From: Bryobacterales bacterium | Lineage (GTDB): Bacteria > Acidobacteriota > Terriglobia > Bryobacterales > Bryobacteraceae | Length of the DNA: 64,000 nt | Direction: 5' to 3' | NCBI GenBank assembly: GCA_020847975.1 | Contig: JADLBD010000137.1 | Location: 23,025-87,024, forward strand | Shown here: one piece after another, positions 1 to 9,800 of the stretch | Position numbering within the stretch: the stretch's first letter is position 1 | Layout of the letters: each line of letters opens with the position of its first letter | Position numbers and translations under genes: made by a program | The notes under the pieces: generated by a model | Database searches by the model: none | Seen by the model: only the letters and a program-made list of their open reading frames with translations | What the model was told of the DNA's origin: nothing

Positions 1-1523
1 CCAGTTATCCGCCCGCGGAACTCGTGAAGACGCTGCGCGCGTCGACGGCGCGGCTGGTTTTTGTCGATACTCCAAAGTCCCTCAAATCGCTGCTGGGCGC
101 GGGAGCACAAGAGTTGGCCGTGCAATGGGTGCTGCTCTCCGGTCAGGCTGAAGGGGTCCTCAATCTGGAGGAACTGCGCGCGGTGGGGCGCCGGGCAATG
201 GAGGAAGACGCCGGCCTGTTTGCACGCGTCCACTCCGCCGTGCGGCCGGAAGACAACGCCATTCTCTATCTCACGTCCGGCGCGACCGGTGAACCGAAGA
301 TGGGCCTGGTGACGCATGGGGCGCTGGTCGCCAACGTGGACATGGGGCCGAAAGTGGCGGACCTTGGCCCGGCGGACGCCATCCTCGCGTTCCTTCCTTC
401 GGCGCACATTGCGCAGCGTATTGGAGTCGAGCTTCTGGGAGTACGCGCCGGCGTCCCTGTGTGGTTCTCCGAGGGGCTGCACCGGCTGCCTCACGAGATG
501 CAGTCCGTCAAACCCACCTTCTTCCTGGCTCCGCCGCGCGTTTGGGAGCGCATCTATTCGAGTGTGTGTACGGAGATCAGGAAGAAGAGCCCGGCGATGC
601 AGCGTCTGTTCTGGGGCGCGCTGGGGCTCAGTTTGCAGGCTATCCGCCGCAAGGCTGAAGGCAAGGGCGTTCCTGCGTGGATGAGCGCTTCGCTGAAGGC
701 GGCCGACCGCGTAGTGTTCACCAGACTGCGGACGCGGTTTGGCGGACGCATGCGCCTGGCCGTTTCCGGCGCCGCGCCGCTGGGCAAGGATCTGGCGCAT
801 TTTTACGAAGCCATCGGGATGCCGCTGATGGAAGGCTATGGCCTCACCGAGGGCGGGGTCACAACTCTGAACCCGCAAGGCAACGCCAAGGCCGGCAGCA
901 TCGGCAAAATGCTGCCCGGCGTGCTGTGGAAGCTCAGCGAAGAAGGAGAATTGCTGCTTGGGGGGCCGACGATTTTTTCCGGCTACTTCCGCGATCCGGA
1001 AGCGACCGCTCAGGTAATGCGCGGCGGCTGGCTGCATACAGGCGACCTCGCCGAGGTGGACGCGGAGGGTTACTTCTACATCACGGGCCGGAAGAAGGAA
1101 ATGATCGTCTCTTCGAGCGGCAAGAACATTTATCCTTCGCGTATCGAGAATTTACTGAAAATGGAGCCGATTTTCGAGCAGATGATCCTGCTGGGAGACC
1201 GCCGTCCTTATGTGTCCGCTCTCTTCACGCTGAATGAAGCAGCGGCCCGTTCCCTGAAAGGAATGGAGGGGCGGAAGGATGTGCCGCTACACGAACTCGC
1301 CGCTGCCGAACCCGTGGTGGCCGAAGTGAAGCGCGCCCTGGCGAAGGCGAACAAGCAATTGGCTCCCTTCGAGCAGGTGAGAAAATACCGTATCCTCGAG
1401 AGGCCCTTTTCCATCGAACATGGCGAGCTTACCGCTACCATGAAGGTACGGCGCGCGAAGGTGGTGGAGAATTTCCACCACCTCGTGAGCGAATTATACG
1501 TCGGGAAGGACGAAACCGATTGA
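1..1523 (+). CDS. Long-chain acyl-CoA synthetase (AMP-forming), 5'-truncated by window
   Basis: This is an ANL-superfamily adenylating enzyme that would activate fatty acids to acyl-CoA through acyl-AMP. The reading frame is open to the window edge (residues SYPPAEL precede the first GTG at 24), so the N-terminus lies outside. Visible core motifs are a P-loop-like A3 segment YLTSGATGEPKMGLVTH (nt ~264-315), EGYGLTEGG (nt ~829-858), and the hinge/A8 region GWLHTGDL...GRKKEMIVSSSGKN (nt ~1027-1130). The C-terminal lid resembles long-chain FadD-like enzymes. The A3 segment is odd: the usual SGTTGxPKG reads SGATGEPKM. The stop codon overlaps the next start (TGATG at 1521-1525), so it is cotranscribed with the downstream peptidase. 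Substrate chain length cannot be told from sequence. Confidence 0.88.
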   Translation, partial: SYPPAELVKTLRASTARLVFVDTPKSLKSLLGAGAQELAVQWVLLSGQAEGVLNLEELRAVGRRAMEEDAGLFARVHSAVRPEDNAILYLTSGATGEPKMGLVTHGALVANVDMGPKVADLGPADAILAFLPSAHIAQRIGVELLGVRAGVPVWFSEGLHRLPHEMQSVKPTFFLAPPRVWERIYSSVCTEIRKKSPAMQRLFWGALGLSLQAIRRKAEGKGVPAWMSASLKAADRVVFTRLRTRFGGRMRLAVSGAAPLGKDLAHFYEAIGMPLMEGYGLTEGGVTTLNPQGNAKAGSIGKMLPGVLWKLSEEGELLLGGPTIFSGYFRDPEATAQVMRGGWLHTGDLAEVDAEGYFYITGRKKEMIVSSSGKNIYPSRIENLLKMEPIFEQMILLGDRRPYVSALFTLNEAAARSLKGMEGRKDVPLHELAAAEPVVAEVKRALAKANKQLAPFEQVRKYRILERPFSIEHGELTATMKVRRAKVVENFHHLVSELYVGKDETD

Positions 1524-3565
1524 TGGACGAACACCCTTTGCCTCCGTGCGCGAAGAGATTGCCGAAGCAGATCACGCAGCATGGAGAGACCCGTGTGGAT
1601 GACTACTTCTGGCTGCGCGACGGGGATCCGGCCGGGATCCGCGCTTATCTGGAAGCGGAGAATGCGTACACGGAGGCGGTGTTGAAGCCCGCCGAACCGC
1701 TCCAGGCGCGGCTTTACGAAGAGATTCTCGGGCGCATCGAGGAGACCGACACATCGGCGCCGGTTCCCCTGCGCGGCTATTTCTACTACACGCGCACCGA
1801 GGAAGGTAAAGCGTATCCCATCTATTGCCGTAAGAGGGGAAGCATGGGCGCAGAGGAAGAAATCCTCCTCGATCTCAACGAACTGGCGAAGAATGAAAAA
1901 TACCTCCGTCTTGGAAATTTCAAGGTGAGCCCCGACCAGCGGATGCTGGCCTATTCCCTCGACGTGAGCGGCGATGAGGTCTACATTACCCGCGTCAAGG
2001 ATCTGGCAACCGGAGCTTTGCTGCTGGATCGCGTGGAAAACACGTACTACGGCCTGGAATGGACGAACGACGGCCGCAGCCTCCTCTATGTGACTCTGGA
2101 CGAGGCCAAGCGGCCTTATCGGGCGTGGTTGCACACGCTCGGTGACGCCGCTCAGTCCGACAGGCTGTTGTATGAAGAATTGGATGAGCGGTTTCACCTG
2201 ACGCTGCACAAGAGCCGCAGCAAGCGCTTTCTGTTCTTCGAACTCGACAGCGCCGACACAAGTGAAGCCTGGTACGCCGAAGCCGCGGGCGGCCGGGTGG
2301 AACCCCGCCTGTTCGCCGCGCGCCGGCACACCATCGAATACGACTTGGAACATCAGGGAGACCAGTTTTTCATCCGGACCACCGAGGGTGGCCGGAACTT
2401 CCGCGTGCTAATGGCCCCTGCCGCCGATCCATGTCCGGAAAACTGGGCGGAAAAAATCGCCCATCGCGAGGAGGTGATGGTGGAGTCCGTGGATGCCTTC
2501 GAGCGCCACCTGGTGATTACCGAGCGCGAGAACGGACTCCGGCGCCTGCGGATCGAGGACGAGAACGGGGACACGCACTTCGTGGAGATGCCCGAGGCTG
2601 TCTACACCCTCGCTCCAGGCGAAAATCCGGAGTACGAAACCGGCATTCTGCGGTTTCATTACACCTCGCTCGTCACTCCCATGACCGCCTTCGACTATGA
2701 CATGAAAACGCGGGAGCGGACGCTGGTGAAACAGGCGCCCGTACGCGGAGGCTACAACGCTTCCCTGTATGAAACCGTGCGCGTCTTTGCGCCCGCCCAT
2801 GACGGAGCGAAAGTGCCCGTGTCCATGGTCTATCGCAAAGGAATGCGCAGGGACGGCAGCAATCCCACGCTGCTTTACGGCTACGGCTCTTACGGCATCA
2901 GCATCGATCCCGCCTTCTCTTCCGACCGGCTGAGCCTGCTGGACCGTGGATTTATCTACGCCATCGCTCACATCCGCGGCGGCGAGGATCTGGGAAAGAA
3001 ATGGCACGATGACGGGAAGCTTCTGAAGAAATGGAATACGTTTGATGACTTTCTCGCCGCCGCCGAATTTCTCATCGCCGAAAAATATACCTCGCGTCAA
3101 GATCTCGCCATCATGGGAGGCAGCGCCGGCGGAATGCTGATGGGCGTGGCCATCAACCGCAAGCCTGAACTGTTTGGCGCCGTCATCGCCAAAGTGCCAT
3201 TCGTCGATGTCCTCAACACGGCAACCGATCCTTCGCTTCCCCTCACGGTCATCGAGTACGACGAGTGGGGAAATTCGAACCGCCGCGATTTCTGGGAATA
3301 TATCCGCAGCTACTCCCCTTACGACAACGTGGCCAGGCAAGCTTATCCGAACATGCTCGTCACTGCCGGCCTCAATGACCCGCGTGTTTCTTATTGGGAG
3401 CCTGCCAAGTGGGTGGCGAAGCTCCGTACACTCAAGACGGACCATAACCTGCTGCTGCTGAAAACCAACATGGATGCCGGCCACGGAGGCGCCTCCGGAC
3501 GGTATGAGCGGATGAAGGAGACCGCCCTCGACTATGCGTTTCTCCTCACCGTGATGAACGGGTGA
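1523..3565 (+). CDS. ptrB: Prolyl oligopeptidase family serine peptidase (oligopeptidase B-like)
   Basis: This is an S9A-family peptidase of 680 aa, the usual length for oligopeptidase B, which cleaves short peptides after basic residues. The N-terminus carries the family signature HGETRVDDYFWLRD, followed by a beta-propeller and then an alpha/beta-hydrolase domain (from about residue 420). The nucleophile sits in GGSAGG (Ser534); Asp619 (in LNDPRVSYWEP) and His654 (in AGHGG) complete the triad. No signal peptide is seen, so it is probably cytoplasmic. The ATG at 1523 overlaps the stop of the acyl-CoA synthetase (TGATG), which favours this start over the TTG three bases upstream. Restriction to basic residues is inferred from overall similarity, not shown. 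Confidence 0.87.
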   Translation: MDEHPLPPCAKRLPKQITQHGETRVDDYFWLRDGDPAGIRAYLEAENAYTEAVLKPAEPLQARLYEEILGRIEETDTSAPVPLRGYFYYTRTEEGKAYPIYCRKRGSMGAEEEILLDLNELAKNEKYLRLGNFKVSPDQRMLAYSLDVSGDEVYITRVKDLATGALLLDRVENTYYGLEWTNDGRSLLYVTLDEAKRPYRAWLHTLGDAAQSDRLLYEELDERFHLTLHKSRSKRFLFFELDSADTSEAWYAEAAGGRVEPRLFAARRHTIEYDLEHQGDQFFIRTTEGGRNFRVLMAPAADPCPENWAEKIAHREEVMVESVDAFERHLVITERENGLRRLRIEDENGDTHFVEMPEAVYTLAPGENPEYETGILRFHYTSLVTPMTAFDYDMKTRERTLVKQAPVRGGYNASLYETVRVFAPAHDGAKVPVSMVYRKGMRRDGSNPTLLYGYGSYGISIDPAFSSDRLSLLDRGFIYAIAHIRGGEDLGKKWHDDGKLLKKWNTFDDFLAAAEFLIAEKYTSRQDLAIMGGSAGGMLMGVAINRKPELFGAVIAKVPFVDVLNTATDPSLPLTVIEYDEWGNSNRRDFWEYIRSYSPYDNVARQAYPNMLVTAGLNDPRVSYWEPAKWVAKLRTLKTDHNLLLLKTNMDAGHGGASGRYERMKETALDYAFLLTVMNG

Positions 3566-3643
3566 GCCATTCGTCTTCTCTACATCCGATGAATAGCTTT
3601 CATCGCCAGGTGCGGCTCGTGGGCGATGATCTTCAACAGAGCG

Positions 3644-3707
3644 GCCGCCGATAAACGCGGAGCAACGCGGATACTCCCTGTATTCTCCATCCGCATTCAT
3701 CGGCGGC
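3644..3707. repeat. Imperfect inverted repeat in the 3566-3852 intergenic gap
   Basis: Left arm GCCGCCGATAAACGCGGA (3644-3661) pairs with right arm TCCGCATTCATCGGCGGC (3690-3707), 16 of 18 positions, around a 28-nt loop. It lies between the peptidase stop and the giant repeat protein. No T-run follows, so it is either a factor-independent-like hairpin lacking a U tract or a dispersed intergenic repeat. I see no gene in the rest of this gap. Confidence 0.5.
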
Positions 3708-3852
3708 GAATTCTTTTCGACAAACTGTACTGAAGATTCTGGCGGACCTCTTATGTGTCGCGCACCAGCCCGGACCATAGCGCCGTCCATAGCATTGCGC
3801 TTGTTTCTGTTTTCCTACTATGCTGGTATCTCCTGGGTTCGGAGGAGCGCCT

Positions 3853-6800
3853 TTGTTTTTCAAGCAGATAACGTCCACGTTTCGGTTCGTCTGGGTACTG
3901 CTACTGGCGGCCGCGCCAATCTTTGCGCAGCTACGCATCAACACGAACTCCGTCTTGCCTGGCGCCACGTTAAACCAAAGCTATAACTTTGCCCTCACAG
4001 GCGCCGCCGGGACTTCGCCTTACACTTTTTCTCTAGCCTCCGGCGCCCTGCCCGCCAACATCACCCTGAACTCGAGCGGTGTTCTCTCCGGAACCCCCAC
4101 CGCCGGCGGCAACTTCACCTTCACCGTGCGCATCACGGACTCCTCTTTCAATCAGGCCACGAAACAATTCACGCTCAACGTGACCGCGCAGCCGTTGACG
4201 GCGCAGCCCTTCCCGCCGCCGGCGAATGTGCCGGTGGGGCGCCTGACGGGAGCCAGTGTGCAAGGTGTGGGGGGAACTGCTCCCTACAAGTACTCCATTA
4301 TTACCGGCACGCTTCCTCCAGGTGTGAACTTCGTGAAGACGTCCTGCTACTGCGAAGCGTATGCCTTCATCGAAGGCGTGCCGCGGACCACCGGCGTCTA
4401 CAATGTCGTGGTCGAAGTGAAGGATAGCAACGGCCGTACGGCCACGACGCCGCTTCAATTCAACGTGGTGGCCAACCCGCTCAGCGTACCGCCCACCACC
4501 TTGCCCAGCGCCACGCGCGGAGCGGAATATGTGTTCCAACTTCCCTATACCGGCGGATTCGCGCCTGTTGTTTTCAACCTCGCGACGTCATCCTCCCTAC
4601 CGCCCGGGTTGCAGCTCACCGCTGGAGGCAAAGTGCGCGGGATTGTCAGCACTTCCGTGGCTCCGGGCACGTATACTTTCAGTGCCCTGGTGAGCGACGG
4701 CGCGGGTTCCTCGACGACGACCGCGTATTCCATCAACGTCGCCGCTGCGCCTGTCAACACCATTGTCACCAACTCCACTCTGCCTACAGGCGTCGCCGGC
4801 ATCGACTATGGAAAGCAACTCATTGCAGAAACGGCTGTCAGCGTCACGGGAACCTGGAGTGTGATTGGAGGAAGCCTCCCAACCGGCATCAACCTTGGCT
4901 CGAGCGGGCTGCTCGCGGGCAACACCTCCCAGACGGGGACATTCACCTTTACCGCCGAATTCCGGATCGACTCGACCACTGCCACCAGTAAGCAATTCAC
5001 CCTCATCATCAGTCCCACGCGATTTCAATGGACATTCTCGAGCAGCCTGCCTTCCATCAACCGCGGGCAGTACAGCCTTTCCCTCGGCTCCTTCCCCACC
5101 GGCATGACCGGCGGCACTCCGGCGAGCAACGTGGAACTGGTCTCGGGCGCGTGGCCTGCCGGGATGGATGTCACTGGAAACCAGTACATCGCCGGCACGC
5201 CCACTACCGCGACGTTCTACGGCTTTGACGCGGAGGTCACCGCCACGGATGGACAAGTAGCGAGTGGATTTTTCTTCCTGCAGGTGACGAATACTCCAGC
5301 TTTGCAGATTCTGGCCCCTGGCCCTAATCTTCCCGATGCTGTCCTGGGGGTCAACTACTACTTCCAGGACTTCGGAGATTTCAATGGACAGCACGATAAT
5401 GGCGGCGGGGACAGCTACACCTGGACTGTACAGAGCGGATCATTGCCGCCTGGACTCACCCTGTACACCGATGGCGAATTATCAGGGCGGCCCATCTCGG
5501 CAGGCACTTACAACTTCACCCTGCAAGTGGCCGACGGCTACGGCGCCACCGCGCAGCGAGCCTTCACGCTCGTCGTGCAACCCTCTGTGGGATCTCTCTC
5601 CCTCGATACACCATCACCGCTCCCACAAGGCCTCTACGGCCAATCCTATTCCACAAGCTTCGAATCGACGGGGGTAGCGCCGTATACCTACAGCCTCGAT
5701 TCGGGCGCGTTGCCCGCCGGGTTCACCCTCAGCCCGTCCGGCGTCCTTTCTTCTAATGGCCCAACGATCGTGGGTGGGTTCTTTTTCTTTACCGTCCGCG
5801 TGCAGGACTCCACACCTGGTTCGCAAGGCGGCCCACTTAGCGCCATCAGAAGCTATTCCCTCTTCATCGCGAGCAATAACCCCCCTCCCACGCTCACCAG
5901 TATGAGCCGGACATCGATTCTCGCGGGAAGCCTCGGCTTCCCGCTTACTCTCACAGGAACGAACTTCCTCTCCGGCGCAAAGGTCTTCTGGAATGGAACC
6001 GCCTTGACCACGACGTTTGTCAACTCGGGGCAGTTGACGGCGGCGGTCACCACTGCGCTGCTCGCCGATGGCGGAATAGTCTATATATATGTCCAAAATC
6101 CCGACGGCCTGTACTCCAACACGATGTACTTCAACGTCATCCTGCCTGCCCCCGTGCTCTCGTCGCTATCCCCCACGTCCGTCTATTCCGGCAGTGCCGC
6201 TTTCACCCTTCAAGTAGTCGGCCGGAATTTCCCCGGACCCATCCAGCAGGAAGGCCCGCCATTGCCCGGTGCCGTCATTTACTTCAACGGACAGCCTCTC
6301 ACCACCATCTACGATTCGCCCACGCAGTTGCACGCCACCGTGCCGGCCACTCTGGTTGCCAGCCCGGGGACCGTTCCCGTAATGGTGCGAGACTACGATG
6401 ATCAGGTTTCCAATACCCTGCAATTCACCATTGCCGGAGCGCCCACGCTCACCAAACTGACGCCGGACACCACTGCCGCGGGATCGGCGCAGTTCACCCT
6501 CGTGCTCGAGGGTACGAACTTCCGTCCCAACGTGCGCGTGGAATGGAATGGCGATCCGCTGACGACGTACGTGGATTCCTCCACCAGCGTGCGAGCCATT
6601 GTCGAGGCAGGCCGCGTGCTCAATTCCGGAGTCTATCCTGTGCTGGTTCGCACCCCGGAAGGACTCACCTCGAACACGCTGAACTTCACCGTCACCGGGA
6701 ATAACCCGGCCATCACCTCACTCAGTCCCGATACCTTCGCTGCCGGCAGCCCGCTTTCGCAACTCACTGTGAACGGGACCGGATTCCAAAGCGACGCCGT

Positions 6801-9800
6801 TGTGTATTGGAACACCACAGCGCTGGTCACGGCATTCGTTTCGAGCACTAAGCTCATGGCAGTGGTGCCCGCGAACCTGCTCGCCACACCAGGCGTCGCG
6901 CAGATTCAGGTTCGCAACATCAGCGCCCAAACCGTGTCCGCCACCCGCGATCTTCCGGTCACGGGGACAGGTCCTGCCATTACCTCGCTGGCGCCCAACC
7001 AGGCGCAGACGGGCGGCCCGCAGTTGACACTCACAGTCAACGGGATCAATTTCCTGAGCGGAGCCGCGGTGCGTTTGAACAATACCGATCTCGCCACTAC
7101 GTTCGTTTCCGCCACGCAACTGACTGCGATTGTTCCGGCAACCCTCCTCGCCACTTCCGGCGATTTTCCGGTCATCGTGCGGAACCCGGACAGCCAGCTT
7201 TCACCCCCTGCCACCTTCACGGTTAGTCCGAATGCGGTTCCACCCCAGATCACCACGCTCACGCCATCCACGGTGACGCCGGGTGGCGCTGCTTTCACGC
7301 TCGCCGTGCAGGGGTCCGGATTCCAATCGGGCGCCGTGGTTCGCTGGAACGGACAGGACCTGACGACGATCTTCGTTTCCGCCACCGCTCTCACAGCCAG
7401 CGTTCCCCAAACGCTCATCGCCAGCGCGGGCACGGCAATGATCCTGGTCCACAATCCGAACGGCCTCAATTCCAATCAGGTCGCCTTCCCCATCACCACG
7501 ACTCCTCCGCCTGCCATCAGCGTTTTGAATCCGAACAGCGCCGCCGCCGGGAGTCCGCAGTTCACGCTTTCCGTTCAGGGCACAGGCTTCCAATCGGGCG
7601 CGATCGTACGCTGGAATAACCAGGACCTGGTGACCAGCTTCGTTTCCCCCACGCTGCTCAACGCCACCGTGAGCGCATCGCTGCTGGTCTCCTCTGGAAC
7701 CGCGCAAGTGGTGGTGCGCAATCCGGACCAGCAGACATCCGCGCCCGCAACCTTCACCATCTCCACATCGCTGCCGCCCGTCATCACCAGCCTCAATCCA
7801 CCCGCGGTGAATGCCTTGGCCGGACCGGTCACGCTGGCCGTAAATGGAACCAATTTCCAGAACGGGGCCACGGTGCTGTGGAATGGCGTGGCGCTGGTCA
7901 CCGCGTTTGTGAACAACACGCAAGTAACCGCGCTGGTTCCCGCCGCGCTCACCGCCTTCCCCGGCACGGCTACTGTCCAGGTAAGGAACCCCGACAATCA
8001 GACCTCCGCCGGCGTCGCGATCCTCATCCGGTTCCTGCCTCCGCAGATCATCAGCATGAGTCCGCTTGCCGTCATCGCGGGAGCCTCGGAACTGGCCCTT
8101 TCGGTGAACGCGCTGAACGTGCAAAACGGCGCTGTGGTGCTGTGGAACGGACAGCCGCTCCAGACCACCGCATCGGTTTCCGCCATCTCCTCCACACCGA
8201 GCACGCTTACCGCGAATGTGCTGCCGGTCAGCCTTTTCGCCATCCCCGGCAACGTCAATATTGCGGTGCGAAATCCGGACGGGCAGACCTCGCTTCCGTT
8301 CACCTTCCAGGTGATCGCTCCGCCGCCCGTCATTACTTCGCTTGACCCGGCGACGGTGTATGCCGGCTCACCCACGCTGCAACTGCGCGTCCGCGGCTCC
8401 GGCTTCCGGAGCCTTTCCCTCGTGCGCTGGAATGGCCAGCCCCTGCCCACCGCGTTTGTCGACGCCACTCAGTTGACTGCGACAATCGACTCGGGCCTGA
8501 TCCTCTCGCCGGGCAGCGCCGGCATTACGGTGTACAACACCGATGGAGCAGTCTCCAATTCGTTCACCCTTCCCATTTCGCAATCGCTCACGCCGGAAAT
8601 CACCGCCTTGACTCCCGCCTCCGCGCCCGTCAATGGCCCCGCATTCACACTCGGCGTCGCGGGAAAGAACTTCGTCCCCACTTCGCAGATTCTCTGGAAT
8701 GGGACGCCGCTGGCCACGACGTTCGGCTCCGCCGCGCAACTGAGCGGCGCCGTAGCTTCCACCCTGCTGGCGACACCCGGAGCAGTCACCGTCACCGTGC
8801 GCCAGCCTGACGGAAAGACCTCAGCCGGCGCGGTATTCGCCATTGGCGAGGCGCTCAAGATCACCAGCAACACACCGCTGCCGGCCGCGGTCAAGGATTC
8901 CACGTATCAGTTCGCCTTCACTGCCAGCGGCGGAGCGCGCCCGTATCAGTGGCGGCTCGCCTCCGGTTCCGCCAAGCTGCCCGATGGCCTGACGCTGGCC
9001 GCGGACGGCACGTTATCCGGCAAGCCCACGGCCGCTGCCTCATTCCCGTTCACCGTGGAAGTGGTGGACGCCACAAACACTTCCGTCAAGCAGAACGCCA
9101 CGCTCGTGGTCGACAGCCGCGATCTCGACATCACCTCCACTTCGCCGCTTCCTCCCGCCACCGCCGGCGTGCCGTATTCCTTCGTCATGAAGTCGAACGC
9201 CCGGGCCGCTCTGCAATTGGCATGGTCCGTGGTTGAGGGTGCGCTCCCGGCAGGGTTGACGCTCAATGCCGATACGGGCGAAATCAGCGGCGTTCCCGAG
9301 GAACCGGCCGAGCCTGGGACAGCCACAGCGGCAGCCAAGTCCTCCCGCGGCGCAACCGTCCCCGTGGATTTCACTTTCCGCATCCAGGTGGCGGCCACGG
9401 ACCGTAATCCGTTCCGTAAACAGTTCGCGCTGACTGTGCTCCCGGCGGCGGCGGGCTTCCGCATCATCACGCCCTCTCCGCTGCCCGACGCGATCAAGGA
9501 TCACCCCGTTCACTTGCAGATCGCCGCGGCCGGCGGAAGGGCGCCGTATAGCTTCGCGCTCCAGGGAACGCTCCCCGCGGGTGTTACCTTCAGCCCCTCC
9601 GGAATCCTGGATGGAACGCCCACCGCGCTCGGATCGTTTAACTTCACCATCGCCGCAACGGATGGAGCGCAGCAGCAGGCTTCACAGGCTTACCAGTGGC
9701 GTGTGGCCGACGGAGCGAATGGGCCCATCATCAGCAGCGGTCCGCTGCTGCCCGTCTCCGCTTCCGGGCGCCCGATTGACGTCCTGGTGGAAGCGGTTCA

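Noticed and set aside
2408..3790. 460-codon frame opposite the PtrB-like gene
   Set aside because: No domain or start signal, and antisense to a well-supported enzyme.
8000..8900. CRISPR-like regularity in the TIG region
   Set aside because: The periodicity (~270 bp) is protein-domain repetition in frame, not short DNA repeats with unique spacers. No CRISPR array was seen anywhere in the window.
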